Part shown: positions 49,912-62,514 of the stretch, one piece after another
Layout of the letters: each line of letters opens with the position of its first letter
Numbering within the stretch: the stretch's first letter is position 1
Source of the DNA: Chitiniphilus purpureus
Lineage (GTDB): Bacteria; Pseudomonadota; Gammaproteobacteria; Burkholderiales; Chitinibacteraceae
Length of the DNA: 64,000 nt
Direction: 5' to 3'
Assembly: GCF_025642115.1 (NCBI RefSeq)
Contig: NZ_CP106753.1
Span: 2,689,501 to 2,753,500, forward strand
Position numbers and translations under genes: made by a program
Notes under the pieces: model-generated
What the model saw: only the letters and a program-made list of their open reading frames with translations
What the model was told of the DNA's origin: nothing
Databases searched by the model: none

Positions 49912-52337
49912 ACCCGCGCATCATGATCGTCGAGGACGAGCGCATCGTCGCACTCGATCTGAAGCACAGCCTGGAGTTCCTTGGCTACACCGTGGTGGCG
50001 GTCGCCGCGCGCGGTGCCGACGCGGTGCTGGCCGTGGCGCAGCAGCGGCCCGACCTGGTGCTGATGGACATCAACCTGGGCGAAGGCATGGACGGCACCG
50101 AGGCCGCACAGCGCATCCGCGAGCAAAGCCGGGTGCCGGTGGTGTTCCTGACCGCCTACGCCGAGGACAAGACGCTGGAGCGCGCCGAGCAGAGCATGCC
50201 GTACGGCTATCTGCTCAAGCCGTTCGAGCTGCGCGAGCTGGAAGCCACCATCCGGATGGCATTGGCGCGCCGCCAGGCCGAGCTGGAAGTGGAACTGGCG
50301 GAGGAGCGACTACGGCTGGCGCTCGATGCGGCCGCGCTCGGCGTGTGGGAATGGGACGCCAGCTCAGACAGTTTCGAATGGGAAGGCCACCTGGAAGGCA
50401 TCCTCGGCGGCCAGCCACGTTTCCTGCGGGGTGAGGAGGACGCCTTCCTCAACTTCATCCATGAGGAAGACCGCGAAGCACTGGCCGTGCAACTGCTCAG
50501 CGGCCAGAGCATCAGCGCCACGGTACGTACGCACCATGGCCGCGGCCATATCGGCTGGATCGAACTGCATGCCAAACGCTATGCCGGCGAACATGGCGGC
50601 GGCGAACGCCTGATCGGCGTGGTACGCGACGTGACCGAGCGCCGGCGCAATGAAGAGCGGCTGCGCCAGGCCAGCGTGGTATTCAACACCACCGCCGAAG
50701 GCGTGCTGATCACCGGGCCGGACCGCAAGGTCGTCTCTAGCAATCCGGCGTTCTGCATGCTGACCGGCTACTCGGTCGAAGAGGCATATGGCCGCGATCC
50801 GGACGACTTCCTGCATGCGCGCCGTCACAGCGACCAGTTCTATCCACGGCTGCTGGAGATGCGCCAGGGCTACTGGCATGGCGAGGTCACCTGCCGCCGC
50901 CGCGACGGCACGTTGTTCCCGGCCTGGGAACATGTCTGCGTGGTCAGGGACAACCCCGGCGAAGTGGTCAACTACATCATCACCTTCTCCGACATCAGCC
51001 AGATCCGGCAGGCCGAACAGCAGATCAACCACCTGGCCTACCACGATGCACTCACCGGGCTTGGCAACCGGCACCAGCTGGATGACCGACTGGAGATCGA
51101 GCTGGAGCGTGCGCGCCTTGTCGAGCAGCGGTTGGGCGTGATGTTCATCGACCTGGATGGCTTCAAGCTGATCAACGACACCCTGGGCCATGCCGCCGGC
51201 GACGTGTTGCTGCAGACCGTGGCGCAGCGGATGAAGACGCTGCTGCGCCGCACCGATATCGCGATCCGGCTCGGCGGCGACGAATTCGTGGTGATCGTGC
51301 CCGACGCCCAGCGCATCGACGACTACGCGGTGCTGGCCGGCAAGCTGCTCGATGCGATCCGCGATGCCATCCAGCTGCCCAGCGACCGGGTCAACATCTC
51401 GGCCAGCATCGGCATCGCCGTCTTCCCGGACAACGCCAAAGACCGGCACGCGCTGATGAAGGCCGCGGACAGCGCGATGTACGACGCCAAGACCCACGGC
51501 CGCAACCGCTTCGCCTTCTACTCGCCCGACATGGCCGAACGTGCACATGAGCGCATGGCGATGGAACAAGGGCTGATGCAGGCGATCCAGCAGCAGGCGC
51601 TGCGGCTGCACTATCAGCCGGTGGTCGCGCTGGAGAGCGGCCGCATGATCGGCATGGAGGCGCTGGTACGCTGGCAGCATCCCGAGCTTGGGCTGGTGCC
51701 GCCGGCACGCTTCATCCCGGTGGCGGAGGAAAGCGGGTTGATCGAGCCGATCGGCGAATGGGTGTTGCAGGAGGCCTGCCGTCAGACCCGGCGCTGGCAG
51801 GACGAGGGTTATCCGCATATCAGGATGGCGGTCAATGTCTCGGTGCGGCAGATGATGAACGACCATCTGGTCGAGCGGGTGGCGCAGGCGCTGGCCGAGA
51901 CCGGCATCGACCCGCAATGCCTGGAGCTGGAAATCACCGAAACGGCGATCCAGTCGATCGAACACAGCCGTGAGCGACTGCGCCAGTTGAAGGGGCTCGG
52001 CGTCATGATCGCCATCGACGACTTCGGCACCGGCTTCTCGTCGCTGAGCCTGCTCAAGCACCTGCCGATCGATCGGATCAAGATCGACCGCTCCTTCGTC
52101 ACCGGCCTGCCCAGCGACGGCAATGACGTGGCCATCACCCATGCCATTGTCGCGCTGGCGCATAGCCTGCACCTGGAGCTGACTGCCGAAGGCATCGAAA
52201 GCACCGACCAGCTCAACCATCTGCATCAATTGGGCGTGGGCGAAGGCCAGGGCTATCTGTTCCGCCGGCCCGAGCCGGCCGATGCACTGACCGAGTTGCT
52301 GCGCGGCGGGCATAGGTTCCAGGCGGGCCGGCAATAG
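49908..52337 (+). CDS. response regulator with REC-PAS-PAS-GGDEF-EAL (cyclic-di-GMP turnover)
   Basis: An 809-residue protein. The receiver (about 5-118) has phosphoacceptor D54 in LVLMDINLGEG and Lys in YLLKPFE. PAS domains lie at about 135-247 and 255-375. The GGDEF domain (about 380-540) has an intact RLGGDEFVVIV active site and an RxxD inhibitory site (RRTD) five residues before it. The EAL domain (about 555-800) has MEALVRWQHP, NVSVRQ, ELEITETAI, IDDFGTGFSSL, IKIDRSFV and EGIE, so the phosphodiesterase residues are complete. It may make or break c-di-GMP according to phosphorylation by the kinase it overlaps. GGAGG supports the start. Confidence 0.93.
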   Translation: MNPRIMIVEDERIVALDLKHSLEFLGYTVVAVAARGADAVLAVAQQRPDLVLMDINLGEGMDGTEAAQRIREQSRVPVVFLTAYAEDKTLERAEQSMPYGYLLKPFELRELEATIRMALARRQAELEVELAEERLRLALDAAALGVWEWDASSDSFEWEGHLEGILGGQPRFLRGEEDAFLNFIHEEDREALAVQLLSGQSISATVRTHHGRGHIGWIELHAKRYAGEHGGGERLIGVVRDVTERRRNEERLRQASVVFNTTAEGVLITGPDRKVVSSNPAFCMLTGYSVEEAYGRDPDDFLHARRHSDQFYPRLLEMRQGYWHGEVTCRRRDGTLFPAWEHVCVVRDNPGEVVNYIITFSDISQIRQAEQQINHLAYHDALTGLGNRHQLDDRLEIELERARLVEQRLGVMFIDLDGFKLINDTLGHAAGDVLLQTVAQRMKTLLRRTDIAIRLGGDEFVVIVPDAQRIDDYAVLAGKLLDAIRDAIQLPSDRVNISASIGIAVFPDNAKDRHALMKAADSAMYDAKTHGRNRFAFYSPDMAERAHERMAMEQGLMQAIQQQALRLHYQPVVALESGRMIGMEALVRWQHPELGLVPPARFIPVAEESGLIEPIGEWVLQEACRQTRRWQDEGYPHIRMAVNVSVRQMMNDHLVERVAQALAETGIDPQCLELEITETAIQSIEHSRERLRQLKGLGVMIAIDDFGTGFSSLSLLKHLPIDRIKIDRSFVTGLPSDGNDVAITHAIVALAHSLHLELTAEGIESTDQLNHLHQLGVGEGQGYLFRRPEPADALTELLRGGHRFQAGRQ

Positions 52338-52358
52338 GCGCAGCGGGTGAATCCGCAA

Positions 52359-52372
52359 CCCGGCACGCCGGG
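52359..52372. terminator. short GC hairpin after the GGDEF-EAL gene
   Basis: CCCGGC, AC loop, GCCGGG: a 6-bp stem 21 bp after the stop, without a T-run. Weak candidate. Confidence 0.3.
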
Positions 52373-52463
52373 ACCCTTCGCCCCGGCGTTCGAACCTGGA
52401 TTCGCCCTAAAGTGTTCAGCCCGCGCTGGGCGCACACGCCGTGCTGTGATAAGCTCTGCGACC

Positions 52464-52492
52464 TTGCTGCACGCAAGTGTCTGATTTATCTA
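52464..52492 (+). promoter_or_regulatory. possible sigma-70 promoter before ftsK
   Basis: TTGCTG at 52464-52469, a 17-bp spacer and TATCTA at 52487-52492, in the only AT-rich part of the 270-bp gap. The -35 is good and the -10 poor. It would give a leader of about 110 bases. Confidence 0.3.
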
Positions 52493-52607
52493 TGCTTTAT
52501 ATCACCCTGCCGCGCCATCCCCGCCAGATCGGCCCCTGCTTGACCCGCGCCTGCGGCACAGGAGGCATGCCTGCCCGCCCCGGCGCCCACGCCTACCGCC
52601 CGTCCCG

Positions 52608-55292
52608 ATGATCCGACCTGCCCGCCCCCGCTTCCTCGCCCGCATCGCCGCCTTGCGTCACCGTGGGCTCTTCTGGGCCAGCGTCGCCGTGGCAGCGCTG
52701 CTGCTGACCATATCCGGCCCCACCGCCCCGTTGCGGCAATGGCTGGGCTGGGCGGCCTGGCTGGTGGTCGCGGCACTGGTACGCAGCGCCTGGCGCGCTG
52801 GCCGCGGCCTGCCGGCCTGGGCCGGCCCGCATCGCCGTATAGCCGGCGCTGCCGTGCTGGGCATCGGCCTGGTGACCGCGCAATATCTGCTGCACGGCAC
52901 GCCACGCCTGGGGCAATGGCTTGCCATGGGCGTGATACCACCCGCACCGCTGGTGGCGCTGGCCTGCCTGTTGCTCGGCGTTGGGCTCGGCGTGCCATTG
53001 CTCACCGGCCGCCACTGGCTCGCGCTGTTCGAAGCGGTCGGCGGTGCACTCGAAGCCCCCGGCGGCTGGCTGACGGCAGTGCGGCGCCCTGCCGCCGGGC
53101 CGCACGCGAACGCACCGGACCAACCCGTCGTTCCGCCGCAAGCCACAACGGAACAGCCCGCCCCGGCCGCCGCCGACGCAGACCTGCCTGCCGCCGAGCC
53201 CACGCTGTCACCGCCGGCGTCCGATGTCCCAGCCCCCGCGTCGGTCCGCACCGCCACCACCCGCGCCTTGCCCCGGCTGGAGCTGCAGCAGGTGTTCGAC
53301 AACCTGCAACGCAGTGTGCGCAACCGGCCTGCCGTCCCGGCCCGCCTGGCCGACGCGCCCTTGCCGGTGATCGACCCGGCTGAAGTGCGGGCCCGGCTGC
53401 GTGGCATCCATGGCGAGCGGCTCGCTCCACCCGCCCCTGCCCCACTGCCACGCCCCGCCACGCACGCCAAACCCATGCCGCTGCCACCGCCCGTCGCCAC
53501 CCCTGCCCACACGGCATCGCCCGTGGCCATCGCTGCAAGCGCACTGCCCGGGCCGCTTGCACCGCAGATCGAGGAGATCGAACTGACCGCGGTCGCCCCG
53601 GCACCGCAGCCAAGCGGATCGCCGGGTTGGCCCCCGTTTGCCGTGCCCGAGGCACCGGTGGACCTCGCGTTGCCGCCGCCCCGGCCTGAGGTGCCGCCTG
53701 CGCCGGCAACGGGCAGTGCACTACATCCGCCGGCCATTCCCGCCGGGCCGGCGCCCGCCACCATGGCGCCGCCGCCGTGGCGGCCGACGCCGCGCCTCGC
53801 CCCTGTCGATGGATCACCGTTGCCAGCGCTGGCGCTGCTGCAGCCGCCGGAACAGGCGGTCGGTGTCGCGATGAGCGAGGAGGAACTGCTCGATCGCAGC
53901 ATCGTCATCGAGGAAAGGCTGGCCGAGTTCAAGGTCAAGGTACGGGTGCTGGACGCCTGTGCCGGACCGGTGATCACCCGTTACGAGATCGAACCCGCGG
54001 TCGGCGTGCGCGGCAGCCAGATCGTCAACCTGATGAAGGACCTTGCCCGTGCGCTCGGCCTGGTGTCGATCCGCGTGGTCGAGACCATTCCCGGCAAGAC
54101 CTGCATGGGCCTGGAACTGCCCAACCCCACCCGGCAGATGATCCGGCTCTCCGAGATCCTGGCCGCGCCGGAGTTCACGGACAACGCATCCCGACTCACG
54201 CTCGCGCTGGGTAAGGACATCACCGGCAAGCCCATCGTCACCGACCTCGCCCGCGCCCCCCACATGCTCGTCGCCGGCACCACCGGCTCGGGCAAGTCGG
54301 TCGGCGTCAACGCCATGATCCTGTCGCTGCTCTACAAGGCCAGCCCCGACGACGTCCGCTTCATCATGGTCGACCCCAAGATGCTCGAACTCTCGGTCTA
54401 CGACGACATCCCCCACCTGCTCGCCCCCGTCGTCACCGACATGAAGCTCGCCGCCAATGCCCTCAACTGGTGCGTGGCCGAGATGGAGAAGCGCTACCGG
54501 CTGATGAGCGCCCTGGGCGTGCGCAACCTGGCCGGCTTCAACCAGAAGATCAAGGACGCCGAGAAGACCGGCCACAAGCTCACCAACCCGTTCACCCTCA
54601 CCCCGGACGACCCGGAGCCCTTGAGCCACCTGCCCTTCATCGTGGTGGTGGTCGACGAGTTCGCCGACCTGATGATGGTGGCCGGCAAGAAGATCGAGGA
54701 GCTGATCGCCCGGCTGGCGCAGAAGGCGCGCGCCGCCGGCATCCACCTGATCCTGGCGACGCAGCGGCCAAGCGTGGACGTGATCACGGGCCTGATCAAG
54801 GCCAACATCCCGACACGGATCGCGTTCCAGGTGTCGTCCAAGGTGGACAGCCGGACCATCCTGGACCAGATGGGGGCGGAGGCGCTGCTGGGCCAGGGGG
54901 ACATGCTGTTCCTGCCGCCGGGCACGGGGTATCCGCAGCGGGTGCATGGGGCGTTCGTGGCGGATGACGAGGTGCACCGGGTGGTGGAGTATCTGAAGTC
55001 GCTGGGCGAGCCGGACTACGTGGACGGCATCCTCAATGGCGGCTTCGAGGCCGAGGCGGCGGTGGGCAACCCGGGAGGCGGCGACGCGGACGCGGAGGCC
55101 GACCCGCTGTATGACGATGCGGTGCAGTTCGTGCTCAACAGCCGGCGCGCATCGATCTCGTCGGTGCAGCGGCAGCTGCGCATCGGCTACAACCGGGCTG
55201 CGCGCCTGATCGAGAGCATGGAGGCGGCCGGCCTCGTGAGCCCGATGGAGAGCAACGGCAACCGCACCGTGCTGGTGCCCGCACCCGACTAG
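52608..55292 (+). CDS. ftsK: DNA translocase FtsK/SpoIIIE family
   Basis: An 894-residue DNA pump that acts at the septum to clear chromosome ends and activate dimer resolution. The N-terminal ~130 residues carry about four membrane helices. A long Pro/Ala-rich linker (about 160-415) follows. The motor has alpha and beta domains with Walker [11 protein letters not shown] (about 557-566) and Walker [20 protein letters not shown]. The C-terminal gamma winged helix (about 830-890: [20 protein letters not shown], then [13 protein letters not shown]) should read polar KOPS-type sites. The motor region (54.2-54.9 kb) has noticeably different codon texture from the linker but stays in frame. The ribosome site is weak. 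Confidence 0.93.
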   Translation: MIRPARPRFLARIAALRHRGLFWASVAVAALLLTISGPTAPLRQWLGWAAWLVVAALVRSAWRAGRGLPAWAGPHRRIAGAAVLGIGLVTAQYLLHGTPRLGQWLAMGVIPPAPLVALACLLLGVGLGVPLLTGRHWLALFEAVGGALEAPGGWLTAVRRPAAGPHANAPDQPVVPPQATTEQPAPAAADADLPAAEPTLSPPASDVPAPASVRTATTRALPRLELQQVFDNLQRSVRNRPAVPARLADAPLPVIDPAEVRARLRGIHGERLAPPAPAPLPRPATHAKPMPLPPPVATPAHTASPVAIAASALPGPLAPQIEEIELTAVAPAPQPSGSPGWPPFAVPEAPVDLALPPPRPEVPPAPATGSALHPPAIPAGPAPATMAPPPWRPTPRLAPVDGSPLPALALLQPPEQAVGVAMSEEELLDRSIVIEERLAEFKVKVRVLDACAGPVITRYEIEPAVGVRGSQIVNLMKDLARALGLVSIRVVETIPGKTCMGLELPNPTRQMIRLSEILAAPEFTDNASRLTLALGKDITGKPIVTDLARAPHMLVAGTTGSGKSVGVNAMILSLLYKASPDDVRFIMVDPKMLELSVYDDIPHLLAPVVTDMKLAANALNWCVAEMEKRYRLMSALGVRNLAGFNQKIKDAEKTGHKLTNPFTLTPDDPEPLSHLPFIVVVVDEFADLMMVAGKKIEELIARLAQKARAAGIHLILATQRPSVDVITGLIKANIPTRIAFQVSSKVDSRTILDQMGAEALLGQGDMLFLPPGTGYPQRVHGAFVADDEVHRVVEYLKSLGEPDYVDGILNGGFEAEAAVGNPGGGDADAEADPLYDDAVQFVLNSRRASISSVQRQLRIGYNRAARLIESMEAAGLVSPMESNGNRTVLVPAPD

Positions 55293-55404
55293 CCGCGCCC
55301 GGACACCCGGCATCCCCACCCCACCCGGCGGCCGCGCTGCGGTTGGGCATAGCCGGGCGGCTCGATTACACTTGCGGCCATCTTGAACCCCACTGGATCA
55401 GCCC

Positions 55405-57072
<1,668 letters not shown>

Positions 57073-57103
57073 TACACCGACCTCCGGCTGCAGCCGGGTG
57101 CCG

Positions 57104-57610
57104 TCACAGGCCCTGGCCGCAGATCGGCACCCAGATCTCCATGCGCCGCGCCTCGGGGTCCTGCAGAAGGCACTCGTCGTATTTCTCGAACTCGGCGCTG
57201 CAGGCGTGCCGGTAACCCGAGGCCGGCAGCCAGTGCTGGGTCAGATCGCCCCAGCCCTGTTCGATCGCCTGCACAAACCCCTGCTCGTCCTGCGCCGGCT
57301 CGGTGGTAAGCACCGCATAGTGGCTGGGCGGCAGCCTTACTGCGGCCAGCGGCACCGGCACCGGCGTGGTGGGCGCCACCGCGACGCCGATCAGATAGTT
57401 GAAGTCGGTGGTCTGCGGGTTGAAGTCGTAGACCACGCCGAAGCGGCAGCGGGCCTGCACCCGGCCGGGAATGCCCGTCAGCAGGCCACCGGCATTGATG
57501 CGCGCCCACGCTGGCGGCAATTCAAGCTGGTTGAGGCCGCAACGCAGTGTGGTACTGATCTTGTAGCCCATGACCGTGGCGCCCGGGTGGCGCTCTACCC
57601 GCACGTTCAT
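57104..57610 (-). CDS. GyrI-like / AraC-type effector-binding domain protein
   Basis: A 168-residue stand-alone effector-binding domain of the GyrI/SbmC type. MNVRVERHPGATVMGYKIST starts the fold; GVVYDFNPQTTDFNYLIGVA, LPPSHYAVLTTEPAQDEQGF and HACSAEFEKYDECLLQDPEA follow in the usual order, ending MEIWVPI. There is no helix-turn-helix, so it is not itself a regulator; members bind small molecules or gyrase. AGAGG 5 bases upstream supports the ATG at 57610. It converges with ettA and is divergent from dbpA. Confidence 0.82.
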   Translation of the reverse strand: MNVRVERHPGATVMGYKISTTLRCGLNQLELPPAWARINAGGLLTGIPGRVQARCRFGVVYDFNPQTTDFNYLIGVAVAPTTPVPVPLAAVRLPPSHYAVLTTEPAQDEQGFVQAIEQGWGDLTQHWLPASGYRHACSAEFEKYDECLLQDPEARRMEIWVPICGQGL

Positions 57611-57832
57611 CTTGCCTCTTTCCATGATTGACTCAGACGCCGGCGTCGCAGATCGGATGCACAGGCACCCCAGCATGGCAGGAGTTGCCAACGCCCTCCT
57701 TGCCTGCGCTGCCCGAATGCGCGTCGGCCGACACACGGCACGGCCCGCCTTGCCCCGGCGCCGGTGCACACCGCTGGCTGGCCCGGGCCCGCGCTGCTAG
57801 ACTGGCCGACCCCTTTCCCGGCCGCCCTTTCA

Positions 57833-59212
<1,380 letters not shown>

Positions 59213-59303
59213 GCACGGAAAGGACGGGAAGCAGCCGCAGCTTGAAGCACCGTGTTTGGCACGGCGCCCTTCCCGCCCTTGTTGGCATGGACTAGCTGAA
59301 CAG

Positions 59304-59516
59304 TCAGTCCTTGGTGGTTTCGTGGCCGATCACGCCGCCTACTGCGGCACCACCGACCGTGCCCACCGCCGAACCATTGGTAAGGATGGCTCCGGCGGCA
59401 CCGCCGATGGCCGCCCCTGCCGCGGTATTGCGGGTCTGCTTATCCATACTGGAACACCCGGTGAGTGCCGCGAGCAGCAACAGCGCGCCGGCGGACTTGG
59501 CCCATACGTGTTTCAT
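59304..59516 (-). CDS. osmB: OsmB-like glycine-zipper lipoprotein
   Basis: A 70-residue lipoprotein. Signal peptide LLLLAALTGC gives the lipidated Cys at residue 21. A glycine zipper fills the rest: NTAAGAAIGGAAGAILTNGS, then VGTVGGAAVGGVIGHE. Size and pattern match OsmB/YiaD-type osmotically induced outer-membrane lipoproteins. AAGGAG lies upstream. The symbol rests on pattern only. Confidence 0.8.
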   Translation of the reverse strand: MKHVWAKSAGALLLLAALTGCSSMDKQTRNTAAGAAIGGAAGAILTNGSAVGTVGGAAVGGVIGHETTKD

Positions 59517-59952
59517 GGTCTAGCTCCTTCAGTGCTTGCAGATGATCTTATGTGCGCCGTGTTGCCCGCATGCGTGCAGCCCGGCCGACTCGGATTGGAA
59601 TAAAGCGGCCACGGCAAGTTGCCGCCTTTTTGGCGGAAACTGGCGTCGGACGATGCCGACAAGCCGGAATGCATCGGGCGGCACCAAGGGCAATCAAGCT
59701 GACAGCAACGGCATGTTTCATCAGCATAAGGGGCCCGTTGCGTGCTGCGCTACTAATCAAGCAGACCGACTGAGCAGATCACCACGGCTGTGGTGAAAGA
59801 AGCCCGTTCCGGTCGCTGTGATGAGCAGGATCCTGGGGTATGCGGGGTCAAAGGGAGGGGCAATTGAACTCCAGCCGGGCGAGCGTGTTGTTCTGGCTCA
59901 CTGCTATATCCCATGACCATTTGGCCGGTCTTTGAGTCAACGGTTTCCCTTC

Positions 59953-60590
59953 CATCCAGGTCAATGAACTTCAACGGATTGCTGTTCGCATAACCATACC
60001 GATTGAACGAATGGATCATGTTCCGCCCCACCTAATCCACCGGATCGATCGCCATGAACCGTCCCAGCAGCGGGTCGTACCAGCGCGCCCCATAGTCGCT
60101 CAGCCCGATCCTGTCCTCATGCGGCTTGCCGGTGAACCACTGGGTGTTCTCGGTGGTGGCCCCCACCAGCTTCTCGCCGTACGGCCGGTAGTGGGTCCGC
60201 CACAGCAGTGTGCCGCTCTGGTTGGTCGCCGCCAGCGGGCTGCCGGCCGGGTCGCTGTGCGACGCCAAAGCTTAGCGGCGCTGCCGCTTAGCGCCGCGGG
60301 GTGCCGGCTTGCCGGCAGTACCAAGTGGTGCTGCTGCCCTGGATGTCCGCCAGCTTGCTGCGGCCGTGGTAGATGAAGTCCTCGCTGCTGCCGGTGGCCA
60401 GGTCGATCTCATGGTACAGCAGCCCGTCGGCACCGCTGAACGCCAGCCGGTTGAGGCCGTTGCCCTGGCTCAGCACCCGGGTGCCGCCACCGTCGTAGGT
60501 ATAGGCGATCTGGCTGGCGGTGCCTTTGTTCACCCAGCGCAGGCTGCCGGTAGCGTCGTACTGGTAGCCCAAGCCGTCATTTTATTGTCG
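59953..60590 (-). repeat. Rhs core homology block, copy 1
   Basis: GC-rich block nearly identical to 61895-62348 and 63737-64000 apart from the insertion and point changes. It includes the RYGYANSNPLKFID and GLSDYGARWYDP regions of the Rhs-associated core. Confidence 0.9.
60260..60318. repeat. 59-bp palindromic insertion in Rhs copy 1
   Basis: Present in copy 1 only; copy 2 has a single A at this point. It contains GCGGCGC/GCGCCGC (60275-60281 with 60291-60297), a near-perfect palindrome TGCCGGC-TT-GCCGGCA (60302-60317), and CTTAGCG twice, 16 bp apart. Its net length of 58 bp breaks the frame. It looks like a small REP- or MITE-type element; no second copy is in this window. Confidence 0.6.
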
Positions 60591-60591
60591 T

Positions 60592-60742
60592 AATACTGTA
60601 ATCCCATAGGCGACGGCTTATTTTTTGATAAATATAAAAAGATTTTATATTTAAATTCAATGTAAATTTTCCTACAATCCCCTTTCATTTTCAGGTTCAT
60701 TTTCAAAAAATATTAACATTGCTTTGCAAGGAAAATTTTAAG
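60592..60742. other. AT-rich non-coding stretch
   Basis: About 150 bp, strikingly AT-rich against the GC-rich chromosome (runs such as TTTTTTGATAAATATAAAAAG). No coding frame. It is the junction between Rhs copy 1 and the immunity-like gene. Confidence 0.5.
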
Positions 60743-61363
60743 TTAGATGGCTTTAGAATCAAACCAAGTTTTTTTTGAATTTGATTCAAAGCGGTAGCCG
60801 TATTCCATAGCCAAATAACCTAATAAATCAGGCCTATTTTTTGTCAAATGGTATGCATGTACAGTTTTAAGTGTCTCAACATTTCCGTTATACTTATTTG
60901 TGGTAATCCACCATCCGCTCATATGATCGGGGGAGGGATATCTAACGCCCTCGACTTGCTCTCCTTCATACACGCCTTCAGATATAACAACTAATTTATC
61001 AGGCCGAGGCGGAGAGAAGGTGGACCCTGCATTATTACAAATCTTATGCTGTTCCATCCATGCAAACAAAGTAAAATCGAGACCAGGCATGAATTCAGTA
61101 GCATCTTGATTGTATTCAAAGAATTCGGCGTTTGACTCCCCCTCAGTCAATTTTGTCAACCAATACCCATACTGTGCAGTCTGTCCTAGGGTGAGTCCGC
61201 CTCCAGCCAAAATATAATTGCCCATTGAGGTAAGAAAGTCACGGCAGGCATCAGCATATTGAATGTTTTCAACCCTGGCGATTAGCTCAACCCCTAAAAT
61301 GCTAGAAATTCCTTGAGTGCAAAAAACTTTTTTATCTCTTGAGATGATTTTCAATTGACTCAT
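60743..61363 (-). CDS. putative immunity protein for the HNH-type Rhs toxin
   Basis: A 206-residue AT-rich gene 25 bp after the middle Rhs toxin on the same strand, the usual place for its immunity gene. No signal peptide or membrane helix, so it should be cytoplasmic. Features include ELIARVENIQYADACRDFLT, GYWLTKLTEGESNAEFFEYN, and many aromatic residues (SGWWITTNKYNG), but I recognise no family. The start ATG at 61363 has AAGGCG about 10 bases upstream. Immunity function is inferred from position, size and base composition. Confidence 0.65.
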   Translation of the reverse strand: MSQLKIISRDKKVFCTQGISSILGVELIARVENIQYADACRDFLTSMGNYILAGGGLTLGQTAQYGYWLTKLTEGESNAEFFEYNQDATEFMPGLDFTLFAWMEQHKICNNAGSTFSPPRPDKLVVISEGVYEGEQVEGVRYPSPDHMSGWWITTNKYNGNVETLKTVHAYHLTKNRPDLLGYLAMEYGYRFESNSKKTWFDSKAI

Positions 61364-61388
61364 TTTAATTAACGCCTTAATCAATAAT

Positions 61389-62330
61389 TTACTTGGCCTT
61401 GGCATTTGTACCGGCACGCCCTTCTGAGCCAGTCTCTTTGGATGTTGAATGTTCTCCCAATTTGGTGTTTTTAGCCTTTTGAGATCGAACCTGACCTCCT
61501 TGAATTCTACTGCACTGAATGCAATGTGGATAAAGACTCTGAGGTTTTCCAGCTGGATTTAAAGCAGATACTGGCTGATGATCAGGCACAAAATTTCCTG
61601 ATTTAGTTCCCGATTTCTTTTCGCCGCATGTATGACAGCCTGTCTTTCCCCCGATTTCATTAATTTTATCTCTTTCTTCTTTTGTAAAATCTCTTTCCGG
61701 ACCGCGAGCGGGAATTGAAGCATCTGCATAATCTCCGGGCCCTAATGTATCTACATTTTTCTCTGCATCAGCATCTGACTGTATCTCCTCAGCCAGCATT
61801 GCCCCAATTGCTACTAGAGCACTCCGCCCGCCCCAAATTGCAATCTGCTCTAATAATTTCCCCCCAAACACAATAGCCAGTGCAGGTACTTTTCCGTCCG
61901 GATCAATAAACTTCAACGGATTGCTGTTCGCATACCCATACCGATTGAACGAATGAATCGTGTTCCGACCCATCCAATCCACCGGGTCGATCGCCATGAA
62001 CCGCCCCAGCACCGGGTCGTACCAGCGCGCCCCATAGTCGCTCAGCCCGATCCTGTCCTCATGCGGCTTGCCGGTAAACCACTGGGTGTTCTCGGTGGTG
62101 GCCCCCACCAGCTTCTCGCCGTACGGCCGGTAGTGGGTCCGCCACAGCAGCGTGCCGCTCTGGTTGGTCGCCGCCAGCGGGCTGCCGGCCGGGTCGCTGT
62201 GATACCAGGTGGTGCTGCTGCCCTGGATGTCGGCCAGCTTGCTGCGGCCGTGGTAGATGAAGTCCTCGCTGCTGCCGGTGGCGAGGTCGATCTCGTGGTA
62301 CAGCAGCCCGTCGGCGCCACTGAACGCCAA
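61389..62330 (-). CDS. rhs: orphan Rhs tip with HNH/treble-clef nuclease-like toxin (copy 2)
   Basis: A 313-residue Rhs end piece. Residues 1-145 are the conserved Rhs-associated core up to FIDPDGK; the remaining ~165 are a variable toxin. The toxin has CHTCGEKKSGTKSGNFVPDH (CxxC plus DH) and LYPHCIQCSR (CxxC), a zinc-binding treble-clef/HNH nuclease-like pattern. The core is cut at 62348, where homology to copy 1 stops, and an in-frame TGA lies just upstream; the only start is a TTG. It therefore has no N-terminal delivery part and is a silent tip unless recombined into a full rhs gene. The 3' half is AT-rich. Confidence 0.75.
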   Translation of the reverse strand: MAFSGADGLLYHEIDLATGSSEDFIYHGRSKLADIQGSSTTWYHSDPAGSPLAATNQSGTLLWRTHYRPYGEKLVGATTENTQWFTGKPHEDRIGLSDYGARWYDPVLGRFMAIDPVDWMGRNTIHSFNRYGYANSNPLKFIDPDGKVPALAIVFGGKLLEQIAIWGGRSALVAIGAMLAEEIQSDADAEKNVDTLGPGDYADASIPARGPERDFTKEERDKINEIGGKTGCHTCGEKKSGTKSGNFVPDHQPVSALNPAGKPQSLYPHCIQCSRIQGGQVRSQKAKNTKLGEHSTSKETGSEGRAGTNAKAK

Positions 62331-62348
62331 GCGGTTGAGGCCGTTGCC
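61895..62348 (-). repeat. Rhs core homology block, copy 2
   Basis: Near-identical to copies 1 and 3. It ends abruptly on the right at GTTGCC, after which the sequence is unrelated AT-rich DNA. The left end, at the CGTCCGGATC junction, is also where copy 3 changes into its own toxin. Confidence 0.9.
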
Positions 62349-62514
62349 TTTGGGTCACCCTTTATGCAAATTCTCTACGGATTCTTATTGAAAGCATGAA
62401 GCTACGAAAAAGTCTTTATTGGCTGCTATTGGCGTTAATATGCTGGACATGAACAAGGATTTGTTACATATTTATCATAATAAATAGAGCTAGGATATTT
62501 CTAGAAAGTGTTCC

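Larger units (their letters stand above)
59753..60590 (-). pseudogene. rhs: decayed Rhs C-terminal fragment (copy 1)
   Basis: The third Rhs core copy on the minus strand, broken in two ways. First, the Trp codon after AIDPVD in the other copies is TAG here. Second, a 59-bp insertion at 60260-60318 shifts the frame between TTWY and SDPAGSPLAATN. The core also has D-L-D-G where the other copies have D-P-D-G at the toxin junction. About 64 residues follow the core, and they do not resemble any toxin I know. The first part retains one more YD repeat (MGYQYDATGSLRWVN). Flanked by AT-rich DNA on its right, it reads as an old displaced Rhs end. Confidence 0.85.

Noticed and set aside
54200..54900. 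Possible horizontal patch in ftsK because codon texture changes
   Set aside because: The change coincides with the highly conserved motor domain and is better explained by amino-acid content than by transfer.
59548..59760. 70-codon minus-strand frame with a signal-peptide-like start
   Set aside because: No ribosome site, an Arg/Ala-rich tail of random appearance, and no partner gene; support is too weak to list as a gene.
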